A stretch of 64,000 nt of DNA from Ruminococcus sp. Phil11 (GCA_001940925.1 MSGZ01000035.1:1-64000), one strand, 5' to 3'; positions 24,086 to 34,003 are shown, numbered from the stretch's first letter. The notes: generated by a model from the letters alone, not told the origin. Numbers and translations are program-made.

Positions 24086-25726
24086 ATGAAATCATATCAG
24101 AAAATGCTGCTGCCGCTGCTGCTCGGCTCTGTGCTCTGCGGATGCAGCTACGGGGGAAACGGGAAACCGCAGCAGAACGGCGAATCATCTGCGCCGCAGC
24201 AGACTGCCGCATCGGAAAGACCGTCTGACAGTACAGTACCGCCTGCACAGCCGGACATCTCAGTCGATGATAATATGCCGATGATCGTCATTGACACAGT
24301 CAGCAAGGACCCGAACGTCATGGACTTCATCACCGAGCCGGTCGTGCGGCATGTTTCCTCATTGGTCGCGACATGGACGCCGAATTACGTCATGCCACCC
24401 GAACCCTACTATGAGCCGTGCAGGGTTTATCTGACCGACCCGAAGGACAGTGCCGTCATGGCACCCGCCGACGCGGACGTCAAGGTGCGCGGCAACTGGA
24501 CGACCAACTATCCGAAAAAGCCGCTCAAGATCAAATTTGCCGAAAAGACCCCGCTTTACGGGCTTGCAGAGGGAGAAGCCTTCAAAAACTGGCTGCTGCT
24601 CGCGGAATACAAGGACGGCTCCATGCTGCGCGACAAGACCGCGCTGGCCATTGCAGGAGAGATCCTGAAGCCGGACGGGCTCTATGTCTCCGACGCCGCG
24701 CTGACCGAGGTCACGGTCAACGGCGAATACTGGGGCGTGTATCTGCTCACAGAGCCGGTCTCGGTCGGCAAGCACCATGTCAATATCACCGAGCCGGAGA
24801 AGGATTATCAGGGCACGGATATCGGCTATCTGCTCGAATTTGACGGCTACTTTGCCAATGAGGAGCCGCTCAATCAGTTCCATGTGGACTACGCCGACAA
24901 TGCGCCGCTCCGCTCCTACGACGGCGGCGAGGGCAAGCGCACGATCAGATGCCTGCCGGAATCCGAAAGAGACGACAAGAAGGATGTCGGCATGACGATC
25001 AAGAGCGATATCTATTCGCAGGAGCAGCATGACTTCATTGCGGATTATGTCAACAATGTCTATAAAATCATGTACGCGGCGGCCTACGAGGACAAGGCGT
25101 ATCAGTTCAATGCGGATTATACAAAGATCAGCGAGACGGACGATCTGACCCCGCAGCAGGCGGTCGAAAAGGTCGTCAATATCGATTCCCTTGCCGATGC
25201 CTACATCATTGCGGAGCTGACCTGCGATGCCGATATCTACTGGTCGAGCTTCTATATGGATGTTGATTTCGGCCCCGACGGCGACAGGCGGCTGACCTTT
25301 GAGGCACCGTGGGATTTCGATTCCTCGATGGGTACGAAGGATCGCTGCATTGACGGCACCGGATTCTATGCGGGCAGCATCGTGCCGGACGTGGACAGCT
25401 TCGTCTATGAGACGATCAACCCGTGGCTGGCCGTGCTGATGTTCGAGGACTGGTATCAGGATGTGATCCGCGAGAAGTGGACGCGTGCCTATGATAACGG
25501 CGTATTCACCCGCGCGATCGAGCAGGTCGGCAAGGACAAGGAAATGTACGCCGCTGCCTTTGACCGCAATTACGCCAAGTGGAACAACATCATCGAGAAC
25601 GGTGCGTTCAAGCAGGAGCTTTCCAGACCCGCGAGACACTGTAAAACGCAGGCCGAAGCCGCGGACTTCCTTGCGGAGTGGCTGACGAACCGCGTGAACT
25701 TCCTGAATGACGCATGGCATTCCTGA
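24086..25726 (+). CDS. CotH-kinase-family lipoprotein
   Basis: A 546-residue lipoprotein (lipobox LCGC, Cys about 20), then a Pro/Gln/Ser linker, then a CotH domain: VKVRGNWTTNYPKKPLKIKF, NWLLLAEYKDGSMLRDKTAL, the VNGEYWGVYLLTE strand, and the acidic FEAPWDFDSSMGTK metal-binding segment. CotH proteins are atypical kinases that phosphorylate spore-coat proteins, but many bacterial members are surface proteins of unknown substrate. In dockerin-rich Ruminococcus this family is common among exported proteins. The gene is adjacent to an ABC exporter start (51 bp gap) that likely shares its transcript. Confidence 0.88.
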   Translation: MKSYQKMLLPLLLGSVLCGCSYGGNGKPQQNGESSAPQQTAASERPSDSTVPPAQPDISVDDNMPMIVIDTVSKDPNVMDFITEPVVRHVSSLVATWTPNYVMPPEPYYEPCRVYLTDPKDSAVMAPADADVKVRGNWTTNYPKKPLKIKFAEKTPLYGLAEGEAFKNWLLLAEYKDGSMLRDKTALAIAGEILKPDGLYVSDAALTEVTVNGEYWGVYLLTEPVSVGKHHVNITEPEKDYQGTDIGYLLEFDGYFANEEPLNQFHVDYADNAPLRSYDGGEGKRTIRCLPESERDDKKDVGMTIKSDIYSQEQHDFIADYVNNVYKIMYAAAYEDKAYQFNADYTKISETDDLTPQQAVEKVVNIDSLADAYIIAELTCDADIYWSSFYMDVDFGPDGDRRLTFEAPWDFDSSMGTKDRCIDGTGFYAGSIVPDVDSFVYETINPWLAVLMFEDWYQDVIREKWTRAYDNGVFTRAIEQVGKDKEMYAAAFDRNYAKWNNIIENGAFKQELSRPARHCKTQAEAADFLAEWLTNRVNFLNDAWHS

Positions 25727-25777
25727 CAGCGTTTCAGGCGACGGAAATCACAGATTTCTGAAAAGGAGTGATCGCTT

Positions 25778-27646
25778 ATGCCCCCACCGCCCGGCGGGAG
25801 ACTCGGCCCCGGCGTTCTGACCGAGGAAGAGAAGAAGAACAAGCCGAAGGTCACGAAAGAACTGCTGCTTCGCATTTTTTCGTATCTGAAGCCCTATAAG
25901 AAGCAAATGGCGCTTGTGCTGCTGGCCATTCTGGTTTCCGCAGTTCTGACGCTGCTGCCGTCCGTGCTGACCGGACGCATCGTCGATGAAGGCCTCATCG
26001 CGAAGAATATGCAGAAGCTCATTCTGTATATCCTGCTGTCGTTCGGCGTGACGCTGCTCGCGAACCTGATCGGCATCGGCGAAAGCTACCTCAATACATG
26101 GATCGCGCAGCACATCACCTACGATATGCGCAACGCCATGTACATCCATTTGCAGAAGATGTCGCAGCGGTTCTTTACCACGAACAATCAGGGCGATATC
26201 ATCACGCGCATGACAAGCGACATTTCCGGCGTGCAGCAGATCATCACCGGTACGCTGACCAGCATCATCTCCAATTCGATCACGCTGATCGTCGCGCTGG
26301 TCATCATGTTCCGCGAGAACTGGCTGCTCGCGCTGGTCGGCGTTCTGGTCGTGCCGCTGTTCACGATCCCGACGCGCAGTGCCGGCAGGACCCGCTGGTC
26401 GATCACGCAGGAATCGCAGGCGTGCAGCGACGAGATCAACGGCATTCTCAATGAGACGCTGTCCGTCAGCGGTCAGCTCCTTGTCAAGCTGTTCGGCATG
26501 GAACAGAAGGAATACGAGAAGTACGAGAAGGTCAACCGGAACATGATCCGCCTGAACATCCGCGAGAGCATGGCAGGCCGCTGGTTCCGCATGGCGCTCA
26601 ACACCTTCACGAACATCGGCCCGATGCTGATCTATCTGGTCGGCGGCGTCATCATGATGGAGATCGACGAGACCGTCACGGTCGGTCAGATCACCGTGCT
26701 GGTCGCGCTGCTCGGCAAGATGTACGGCCCGGTCAATCAGCTGCTGAACATTCAGGTGGACTGGATCCGCTCCATGGCTCTGTTTACGCGTATTTTCGAG
26801 TATTACGATATGCCTGCGGAGATCGAGAACGCACCGGATGCGATCACGCCCGACACCGTGCGCGGCGAGGTCGAGTTCCAGCATGTGCGCTTCCATTATG
26901 ACCCGGAGCGCGAGATCCTCAAGGATATCAGTTTCAAGCTGGAGCAGGGCAGATGCTTCGCGATCGTCGGGCCTTCGGGCTCCGGCAAGAGCACGCTCAT
27001 CAACCTGATCCCGCGCCTTTACGATGTCATTGACGGCCGGGTGCTCTTTGACGGCACCGACGTCCGCAAGCTTGACCTTGCGTTCCTGCGGAAAAACATC
27101 GGCATCGTCAGTCAGGAGACCTACCTCTTTAACGGCACGATCCGCGACAATCTGCTCTATGCAAAGCCGGATGCGACCGAGGAGGAGCTGATCGACGCCT
27201 GCAAACAGGCGAACATCTACGACTTTGTTTCATCACAGGAAACGGGGCTCGATACGGTCGTCGGCAACCGCGGCCTGAAGCTTTCCGGCGGCGAGAAACA
27301 GCGCATTTCCATTGCACGCATTCTGCTGAAAGACCCCGCGCTGATGATCTTCGATGAGGCGACCTCTGCGCTGGATTCGATCTCCGAGCAGAAGATTCAG
27401 GATGCGATCGAGCCGCTGATCGCGACCAGAACGAGTATTCTGATCGCACACCGGCTTTCGACCGTCCTTGCCGCGGACGAGATCCTTGTCATTCAGGACG
27501 GTCAGATTGCAGAGCGCGGTACGCATAATGAGCTTGTCGGGAAGGGCGGCGTTTATACGCAGCTTTACGAAACACAGTTCAGCCGCGCCAAGGAGCCCGA
27601 GATCCCCGATCTCAGCTACTCCGAGGGCGAAAGCGATGCTTCATAA
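25778..27646 (+). CDS. ABC multidrug-type exporter
   Basis: A 622-residue half-transporter. Six membrane segments (within about residues 45-340) precede an ATPase with Walker A GPSGSGKST, signature LSGGEKQR and Walker B LMIFDEATSALD. It would function as a homodimer and belongs to the MsbA/LmrA-like group. It has an extra N-terminal Pro/Gly-rich stretch (MPPPPGGRLGPG) before the first transmembrane helix. A strong ribosome site (aaaggag) is 8 bases before ATG. No peptidase domain and no cognate precursor nearby, so the substrate is unknown. Confidence 0.92.
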   Translation: MPPPPGGRLGPGVLTEEEKKNKPKVTKELLLRIFSYLKPYKKQMALVLLAILVSAVLTLLPSVLTGRIVDEGLIAKNMQKLILYILLSFGVTLLANLIGIGESYLNTWIAQHITYDMRNAMYIHLQKMSQRFFTTNNQGDIITRMTSDISGVQQIITGTLTSIISNSITLIVALVIMFRENWLLALVGVLVVPLFTIPTRSAGRTRWSITQESQACSDEINGILNETLSVSGQLLVKLFGMEQKEYEKYEKVNRNMIRLNIRESMAGRWFRMALNTFTNIGPMLIYLVGGVIMMEIDETVTVGQITVLVALLGKMYGPVNQLLNIQVDWIRSMALFTRIFEYYDMPAEIENAPDAITPDTVRGEVEFQHVRFHYDPEREILKDISFKLEQGRCFAIVGPSGSGKSTLINLIPRLYDVIDGRVLFDGTDVRKLDLAFLRKNIGIVSQETYLFNGTIRDNLLYAKPDATEEELIDACKQANIYDFVSSQETGLDTVVGNRGLKLSGGEKQRISIARILLKDPALMIFDEATSALDSISEQKIQDAIEPLIATRTSILIAHRLSTVLAADEILVIQDGQIAERGTHNELVGKGGVYTQLYETQFSRAKEPEIPDLSYSEGESDAS

Positions 27647-27650
27647 TGTA

Positions 27651-27694
27651 GCACCAAAAAGGGTACTGATCGGTTGATCGGTACCCTTTTTGGT
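27651..27694. terminator. Bidirectional terminator
   Basis: Near-perfect long palindrome (caccaaaaagggtac / gtaccctttttggtg) between the exporter gene and the convergent histidine kinase gene. Confidence 0.9.
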
Positions 27695-27816
27695 GCGGCA
27701 TCCGGATATCCGGATACGCAGAAAGCTGACGGCTGCGGATATACAGAATCAAATCCGAAAGTATAAGAGAAATGCTGTAAACAGAACAGGCAGATGTTGA
27801 TAAGCACCTGCCTGTT

Positions 27817-28806
27817 TTATACTGCACTATGATAGAAACGGATCGTAAATTCCGCACCGTGGGGCTTGACGTTTGCGGCTCTCAGACTTCCGTCCTGCGC
27901 CGAGATCACGCGCTTTGCAAATGCAAGTCCGATGCCGAATCCGTTTTTCGTGTATTCGGAGGAGCGGTAAAACCGATCAAAGATGTGCGGCAGTTCCGCT
28001 TCGGGGATCCCTTCGCCGGTATCGGTGATCGTGATCTCTGCCGCGATATTGCTGCCCTTTGCCGTGACGGTCACCGTTCCGCCGGAGGGCGTATGCTCGA
28101 TCGCATTCTTCAGCAGATTCACGATCGCCTCCGATGTATAATGAATATCCCCGATCAGTGCAGGCTCTCCGTCGATGATCGTCCGGAGTTCCACGCCCTT
28201 TAATTCCGCGGTGACCGATACGGTTTCAACCGACTGCGCGATCAGCTCGCGGCATACAACAGGTTCCTTTGCAAATTTCGCAGCGTCCGCTTCGATCCGC
28301 GACAGGCTCAGCATGGTTTCGATCAGCCATTTCATGCGTGCGAGCAGTTCATACAGGTCACGCAGATATTCTGTACGCTCCTTTTCTGACAGTTCCGTAT
28401 CGTTCATCAGACCGAGTATCATCATCACCGAAGTCAGCGGCGTCCGGAGCTGATGCGAAATATCCTCCAGCGCTTCCTTTGCAAACTGCTTTTCTGTCAG
28501 AAGCGCCGCATTCTGCTCGCGGAGACGGATCGTCATTTTATGGATCTCCGAAGAAAGCACACTCAGTTCGCTTTCCTTATATTCGTCAAAAGAGATCCGG
28601 TCATCGCATCGCAGGATACAGTCAATATCATCGCACAGGTTCATGACCTGATCGCGTCTGTGTGAGAAGATGCTCTCATAGAAAATGAGAAATGCCGCAG
28701 ACATGACGATGACTGCCGCGGCGCACGGAATACTGAAAAACGCGCAGAATCCTGCGCCTGCTGCGGTCATGAGAATATGGATCAGCCGGCGTTTTTTCGC
28801 TCTCAT
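27817..28806 (-). CDS. Sensor histidine kinase
   Basis: A 329-residue kinase with two N-terminal membrane segments (about 8-26 and 31-48) separated by almost no extracellular loop, as in intramembrane-sensing kinases of the BceS type that sense a cognate transporter. A short linker with a coiled coil follows, then the H-box (FAKEALEDISHQLRTPLTSV, His about 138), N-box (EAIVNLLKNAIEHTP) and G-box (ITDTGEGIPEAELP). Its ATG overlaps the regulator stop by 4 bp. The neighbouring ABC transporter (33.7-29.6 kb) is the likely partner and output target. Confidence 0.93.
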   Translation of the reverse strand: MRAKKRRLIHILMTAAGAGFCAFFSIPCAAAVIVMSAAFLIFYESIFSHRRDQVMNLCDDIDCILRCDDRISFDEYKESELSVLSSEIHKMTIRLREQNAALLTEKQFAKEALEDISHQLRTPLTSVMMILGLMNDTELSEKERTEYLRDLYELLARMKWLIETMLSLSRIEADAAKFAKEPVVCRELIAQSVETVSVTAELKGVELRTIIDGEPALIGDIHYTSEAIVNLLKNAIEHTPSGGTVTVTAKGSNIAAEITITDTGEGIPEAELPHIFDRFYRSSEYTKNGFGIGLAFAKRVISAQDGSLRAANVKPHGAEFTIRFYHSAV

Positions 28807-29486
28807 TCGTCCACCGCCTTATAGCCCAGGCCTCTGACGGTGATGATGATCTGCGGTGCCTGCGGGTCGTCTTCGATCTTCTCACGCAGTCTGCGGATAT
28901 AGACGCTCAGCGTATTGTCCGATACAAACTCCTTTGTCAGTGACCACAGCTCCTCCGCGAGCCGGTCACGGGAGAGCATCTGGTTTTTATTGGAGAAGAA
29001 TACCAACAGCAGGCGGTATTCCAGCGCAGACATGGCAAGCTCGCTGCCGTTTTTATATACGATGCCCTTGATCGGGTCGATCGTCACACTGCCGCAGTGC
29101 AGCAGCGGAGAGGACTTCTGTGCTCTGCGCATGACATTTTTCATGCGGGCAAGCAGCTCCCGTGTGCCGAACGGCTTGCCGATGTAATCATCCGCGCCGA
29201 TCTCAAATCCGGCGACCGTGCAGGCTTCGTCTGCCGATGCCGTAATGAAAATCACCGGCGTATCGTTCGCAGCCTTGACCGCGGCACAGACGGAGTATCC
29301 GCTGCCGTCTTTCAGCGAAATATCCAGCAGAATGCAGTCATATGTGTTTTCCTCAAACAAGCGCAGGGCGTCCCTCTGACCGTTTGCATAGTCCGTCTGA
29401 TATCCCTCGGAATTCAGAAACCGCATCAGAAATTTTGCAAGCTGTTCATCGTCCTCAACCAGTAAGATTTTCGGCATTGTGTTCAC
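28803..29486 (-). CDS. OmpR-type response regulator
   Basis: A 227-residue regulator with a receiver domain (DDEQLAKFL, Asp at DCILLDISLKDGSG, Lys at IGKPFGTRELLAR) and a winged-helix DNA-binding domain ending RGLGYKAVD. It is encoded before its kinase with a 4-bp overlap and its own promoter (29504-29532). A pair of direct repeats upstream of the neighbouring ABC transporter operon (33715-33746) is the probable binding site. Confidence 0.95.
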   Translation of the reverse strand: MNTMPKILLVEDDEQLAKFLMRFLNSEGYQTDYANGQRDALRLFEENTYDCILLDISLKDGSGYSVCAAVKAANDTPVIFITASADEACTVAGFEIGADDYIGKPFGTRELLARMKNVMRRAQKSSPLLHCGSVTIDPIKGIVYKNGSELAMSALEYRLLLVFFSNKNQMLSRDRLAEELWSLTKEFVSDNTLSVYIRRLREKIEDDPQAPQIIITVRGLGYKAVDE

Positions 29487-29503
29487 CTCCTGCCAATGGT
29501 TTC

Positions 29504-29532
29504 ATTATAGCACAACCCGGAACAGAATGCAA
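29504..29532 (-). promoter_or_regulatory. Promoter of the two-component operon
   Basis: Minus strand TTGCAT (29527-29532), 17-bp spacer, TATAAT (29504-29509). The -35 overlaps the terminator stem at 29530. Confidence 0.8.
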
Positions 29533-29559
29533 GCGGACGGCAGGAAAACCGTCCGCTTG
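29530..29559 (-). terminator. Terminator after the permease-hydrolase gene
   Basis: 11-bp stem (caagcggacgg / ccgtccgcttg) with an 8-base loop. Little T-richness follows, so read-through into the regulator gene is possible. Confidence 0.6.
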
Positions 29560-29565
29560 GTATGA

Positions 29566-32500
29566 TTATTCGATCTCTGCCAGAAGTGCCGAAATCTCAT
29601 CCGCGACCTGATCCGGCTTCCGGGCATAGAATAAGCCGTGATCGCAGCCGATGGAGACAAGCCTGCAATTCCCGCACTGCTCCAGAAACGGTGTCAGATA
29701 ATTTTCGTAGATATCATGATATTCCCATGCATCGCGCTGCCATTCTGCTTTTGCAGCAGTTTCAGGATCCTTCTTCGGTTTATGGCCGGACGCGATGATG
29801 TCAGCTTTTATGAATTCATGGTATTCACGAACCTGCGCTTCATCGGTAAACATCGTCGAGAAATAGAGCTTCGGCGTTTCGGTCGGCTGTAAAACCGCCC
29901 GCAGCTCACGTGCCGCCTCGCCTTCATTCAGTATCTCGGACATATTAGCGGCAGTCTGGAAACGATTATCGCTTAATTCCCAGAGTTTGAGTTCATTCTC
30001 TGTAAACAGCGCATACCCCATTGTCCTCTCTTCCTCTTCCTCTATCGGGAACAGCCTGTCAAGACCAAGCCATGTGCGCACGACCAGTTGGCGTCCGACA
30101 GCCGCAAGCGCGCCTTCCGGATATTCCTCGGATGAAAAGGTCATCCAGAAGTCTTTTTCGGTGAGCCATGTGCCGTCCAGAAACACGATTGCCTCGACTT
30201 CATCCGGATACTTCGCCTGCCACCAAAGCGCATAGTAGTCGCCGTAGGAATGCCCCATCAGTACATAAGGTGCTGTAAAGCCTGCGTTTTTCAGTCCTGC
30301 GCGGTAGTCCTCGACAACCTGTTCCAGCGTCTGATTTTTGAGGGAATCATCGCTGAACCCGTAGCCTGCACGGTCCGGATAGACCAGCGTATTCTCTTTG
30401 CCGAGCCGTTCATTGAGCTCCTTCGTGAGAACCGGGAAACAGTTGACGCCCTGTCCCGCAAGCCCGACAATCGTATGTTTTCCGTGTTCTGCGCCTGTGC
30501 TGTAAACATTCATTTTAAAGCCGTTTGATTCCACAAGGTTCAGATAGCCTGCTTTTTCGTATTCTTTCCTGTCGTTCCTGAAGGAGATCACGCTGTAGAT
30601 GCGAAGTCCTGCGATCACAAGGACAACTGCGCCGGCGATCACGAGCAGGCTGTTCCGGAGCAGATGCGATTTTTTCGTGTCAAGCTTCATTTCGGAGCCG
30701 CGGATCTGGTCGGAAAGGCTTTCGTTGTTCTGTACCCGCAGCATGACAAGTGAGGTGACACAGCCTGCCGCAAATGCCGTCAGCGATGTCAGACCGATCC
30801 GCACAAACGGTGTGACATGGTCGATCCGGATCAGATCGCGCAGCATTTTTCTTGTTTTTTCGCTCTCCTCGACAAAGGAAGCGTTGATGAACGCCGTCAG
30901 ACCGCGCTCTGAACCGAATATCACAACGGCGCAGATGAGCGCAGAAATGATCGCCGCCGCGCCCGCAAACTGCAGGCATTCGATGATCGCCATGCGGTCA
31001 AGCTGTTTGTCGGTCATGCCGACGCACTGCAGCGAGGCCAGCTCACTGCGGCGGTTTGCGATGCCGGTCGAGATAATGTTCAGCAGATTGATGAGCGCCG
31101 CAAATGCGAGCAGCAGATTCAGCATCAGCACGCCGGCGCGGATCGTCGCCATAATTCTTTGCGTGTTCAGCTTCAGACTGTAATAGTTTTCATAATCCGT
31201 GTCGTCAGGAGACAGTGTGCTGATGAGATCCGAATGCGCCCAGAACCACTCACGCGCTTTTTCCAGATCCGCCGCATTGTACCGATAACCGTCTGCGCCG
31301 CTCCCTGCAAAGGAAAAATCTGCGACCGCAAACCCGAAAAACACGCCGAACCATTCTGCTTTGATCTTTTCATGTGTTTCGGCCGCGCCGAACAAACAAA
31401 AATAGTCATTGATCCCTGTTTTCATCGGGACCGCACCGAGGATATCAATGGAATGCTCTCTTATCTCAGTTTCCGCTCTCTTGTAAAGATCATCGAAATC
31501 CGCGTCTGCAATGTCTGTATCTTCCCGCAGCGTTCTGTAAATGCTGCTGACCTGCATCGAACCGCTCTGCACCTTCTCTGCATACTGCGCATAATCTTTG
31601 CAGTCCGCATTGTACACATAGCCGCCGGTGCTGACCAGTTCGTCATAGCTGACCGCTGCATCCGCGCCGAAAAGCCGCTTGTATTCGTCCCGGTTGACAT
31701 AATAAACGATGATGTGTCCATTCTCCGGTGACAGAAGCTCCTGCCAGATCTTCACACCGATGTTTTCAAACAGCCCGCTGTCTGCAAGTGCCTTTTCCGC
31801 TTCGGCACTGCTGATGCCTTTGGTATAATTGCCGATCTCAAATTCAAAATCAATATCGTCTGCTTCTGCGGCGAGACCGATAAAGCCGTTAATGCTGCGC
31901 TCGACTGTTTCGGACAGGGAGGAAAACAGCGCAAACATCGTGATCGAAACGGTCAGCGTCAGCACCGTGACCGCAAAGCGTTTTTTCTGCCGTCTTGCAT
32001 TGCGGGAAGCGATACTGCCGGAAATGCCGAACAGCAGCCCCGAAAGCGTGCGCTTTCTGACCTTTTCCACTTTGTTCGTGCGGTTGATGATCGCTTCCAT
32101 CGGTGCTTTTTTGATGATGCGCATTCCGACGCCGTATGCCGAGAGAAATACCCAGACAATGCCGACCGCTGCCGCGACAAGCAGCATTTTGGGGTCAACC
32201 GAAAACGGCAGAGAAAGCTTTGCAGCCGTCATGCCGTGAAAGAGATCGGCAAGTCCTGCCGCAAGCAGCACATTGTACATCAGCCAGGCAAATCCGATGC
32301 CGGCGATCAGCCCCAAAGGAATGGCGGTCACGCAGAGCCGCATTCCCTCCCATGTGATGATGCGGACGATCTGTTCCGGCGTTGCGCCGACCGACTGCAG
32401 AACGCCGTAATGCCGTTCGCGCTCCTTTGACGAGACCTCGAACGCCGTGTCGATGATCAGGCGCAGCGCAAATGCGATCAGGATCGCAAAAATAAAGAAG

Positions 32501-32973
32501 ATGCAGAAGATCCGCAGCTTGAACAGATGCGCGCCGTCACCGATGCCGTCAAACACCATGAGCGTATCATTCCATTCATAGGCACCTTTCATACTGTTGT
32601 TCTTGCTGTGCATCCACTTTTCCCCGGCACCGATCTGCCGTGCGGCATTCTGCAGCCAGATCTCGCGGTCGCCGATGTCGCTGCCGAACAGCACATACGC
32701 CGAAACGCCGTCCGGTGTGCGTTCAAGCTTCACGGAACGGACTTCGGGAAAATCCGCCAGCGATTCGCCCTGCTTTTCCGTCAGTTCATTGAATACCAGA
32801 TGATACGGCGCACTGCTGTAAAAGTTGATCTCAAGGCAGTTCATGCAGACGCTGTACAAAACAAAAACCATTGTGATGACCGCGACCGCTGCTGCAATGC
32901 TGATGACCGTAAACGCGGACTGCCGTTTCTGCGCCTTGATGTAGCGGGAAGCAAGCAGGCTTTCATATCTCAT
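29566..32973 (-). CDS. FtsX-type ABC permease fused to an alpha/beta hydrolase
   Basis: One open frame of 1135 residues without frameshift. Residues 1 to about 760 are a macrolide/bacitracin-type permease: N-terminal membrane segment, extracytoplasmic domain, then two FtsX blocks (about 155-300 and 630-750) with the VGATPEQIVRII and CVGMTDKQLDRM coupling motifs. From about 770 there is an extra membrane helix, then an alpha/beta hydrolase: GLAGQG oxyanion loop, nucleophile Ser909 in GHSYG, and His1112 in CDHGLF. The catalytic acid was not assigned with certainty. The start overlaps the ATPase gene with a ribosome site (ggggagg). Such hydrolases are normally separate genes; the fusion suggests a transporter that also cleaves its substrate outside the cell. 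Confidence 0.9.
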   Translation of the reverse strand: MRYESLLASRYIKAQKRQSAFTVISIAAAVAVITMVFVLYSVCMNCLEINFYSSAPYHLVFNELTEKQGESLADFPEVRSVKLERTPDGVSAYVLFGSDIGDREIWLQNAARQIGAGEKWMHSKNNSMKGAYEWNDTLMVFDGIGDGAHLFKLRIFCIFFIFAILIAFALRLIIDTAFEVSSKERERHYGVLQSVGATPEQIVRIITWEGMRLCVTAIPLGLIAGIGFAWLMYNVLLAAGLADLFHGMTAAKLSLPFSVDPKMLLVAAAVGIVWVFLSAYGVGMRIIKKAPMEAIINRTNKVEKVRKRTLSGLLFGISGSIASRNARRQKKRFAVTVLTLTVSITMFALFSSLSETVERSINGFIGLAAEADDIDFEFEIGNYTKGISSAEAEKALADSGLFENIGVKIWQELLSPENGHIIVYYVNRDEYKRLFGADAAVSYDELVSTGGYVYNADCKDYAQYAEKVQSGSMQVSSIYRTLREDTDIADADFDDLYKRAETEIREHSIDILGAVPMKTGINDYFCLFGAAETHEKIKAEWFGVFFGFAVADFSFAGSGADGYRYNAADLEKAREWFWAHSDLISTLSPDDTDYENYYSLKLNTQRIMATIRAGVLMLNLLLAFAALINLLNIISTGIANRRSELASLQCVGMTDKQLDRMAIIECLQFAGAAAIISALICAVVIFGSERGLTAFINASFVEESEKTRKMLRDLIRIDHVTPFVRIGLTSLTAFAAGCVTSLVMLRVQNNESLSDQIRGSEMKLDTKKSHLLRNSLLVIAGAVVLVIAGLRIYSVISFRNDRKEYEKAGYLNLVESNGFKMNVYSTGAEHGKHTIVGLAGQGVNCFPVLTKELNERLGKENTLVYPDRAGYGFSDDSLKNQTLEQVVEDYRAGLKNAGFTAPYVLMGHSYGDYYALWWQAKYPDEVEAIVFLDGTWLTEKDFWMTFSSEEYPEGALAAVGRQLVVRTWLGLDRLFPIEEEEERTMGYALFTENELKLWELSDNRFQTAANMSEILNEGEAARELRAVLQPTETPKLYFSTMFTDEAQVREYHEFIKADIIASGHKPKKDPETAAKAEWQRDAWEYHDIYENYLTPFLEQCGNCRLVSIGCDHGLFYARKPDQVADEISALLAEIE

Positions 32974-33673
32974 TGCTGTCAGCCTCCCCCTGCGCGGAAT
33001 TGCCGTCATCCGAAATGATCTTGCCGTCGCTCAGGACGATGATGCGGTCGCATTGCTCTGCGATTTTTTCATCATGCGTGATGATGAGCGTCGTCTGTTT
33101 GAGCTCACGGTTTGACCGGCGGAGCAGCTCCATGATCTCGGCACTGTTTTTGCTGTCGAGGTTGCCGGTCGGCTCGTCTGCAAGAATCACCTGCGGCGAC
33201 GTAAACAATGCTCTGCCGATCGAGACTCTCTGCTGCTGGCCGCCGGACATCTGCGAGGGAAGATGATCCCTGCGTTCTTTCAGTCCGAGCATATCGAGGA
33301 TCTTTTCAAGATGCTCCCTGTCCGGCTTTCTGCCGTCCATCAGAACCGGCAGCATGATGTTTTCCTCGGCCGTCAGCACGGGGATCAGATTATAGAACTG
33401 ATAGATCAGCCCGACCTGCCGTCTGCGGAAGATCGCAAGCTCTCTGTTGTTCTGCTGAAATACATCCTGCCCGTCCAGAAAGATCTTGCCGGAGGTCGGG
33501 CGGTCAACGGCACCGATCATGTGCAGCAGCGTGGATTTGCCGGAGCCGCTCGCGCCGATGATCGCAACCATCTGCCCTTTCGGGACGCTGAACGATACCC
33601 CGTCCACAGCCCTGACTTCGTTCTCGCCCTTGCCGTAAACCTTGCAAAGGTTTTCCACATTTAATAATTCCAT
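32963..33673 (-). CDS. ABC transporter ATPase (antimicrobial-peptide type)
   Basis: A 236-residue ATPase with Walker A GASGSGKST, signature MSGGQQQR and Walker B VILADEPTGNLDS; the latter is typical of the MacB/BceA group that pairs with FtsX permeases. It is the first gene of the operon; its stop overlaps the permease start by about 10 bp. The promoter has a clear -10 (TATAAT, 33701-33706) but a poor -35, replaced by the direct repeats at 33715-33746, so activation by the neighbouring response regulator is likely. Confidence 0.95.
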   Translation of the reverse strand: MELLNVENLCKVYGKGENEVRAVDGVSFSVPKGQMVAIIGASGSGKSTLLHMIGAVDRPTSGKIFLDGQDVFQQNNRELAIFRRRQVGLIYQFYNLIPVLTAEENIMLPVLMDGRKPDREHLEKILDMLGLKERRDHLPSQMSGGQQQRVSIGRALFTSPQVILADEPTGNLDSKNSAEIMELLRRSNRELKQTTLIITHDEKIAEQCDRIIVLSDGKIISDDGNSAQGEADSNEI

Positions 33674-33700
33674 AACGATACCTCCCCTTCTTTTGATCCT

Positions 33701-33746
33701 ATTATAGCACAGTTATCTTACGGTTTCTTTATCTGAATCTTACAGT
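33701..33746 (-). promoter_or_regulatory. Regulated promoter with response-regulator direct repeats
   Basis: Minus strand: TATAAT (33701-33706) preceded by two 10-bp repeats AC(T/C)GTAAGAT (33737-33746 and 33715-33724) 22 bp apart. The nearer repeat lies at the -35 position, as in OmpR-type activated promoters. Confidence 0.7.
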
Positions 33747-33770
33747 TTTGTCATCTTTATAAAAACGCAA

Positions 33771-33802
33771 AACAGGCAGAGCCGATCCTGACTCTGCCTG
33801 TT
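33771..33802. terminator. Terminator between the HPr-kinase-like gene and the ABC operon
   Basis: 11-bp stem (aacaggcagag / ctctgcctgtt) with a 10-base loop; on the minus strand followed by a T-rich run. The surrounding 330 bp (33674-34003) hold this, the regulated promoter, and no gene I can support. Confidence 0.8.
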
Positions 33803-34003
33803 GATTTCATAGCCTGCCGGACCGGTCTTGCATATCAGTTCATGCAAACCTTCTGTATACATACCGATCCTGAGCCGTGCGCGCTTACACAGACGCTCCG
33901 GTCACGCTTGTTCGTATGGAGTGCTTTTCTTATGAAGATTCGTGCTTTTTCGGATTTATGCGGTGTTCACGCCCGGCACTCATGAAGGGCAGCACCCCCT
34001 CTT

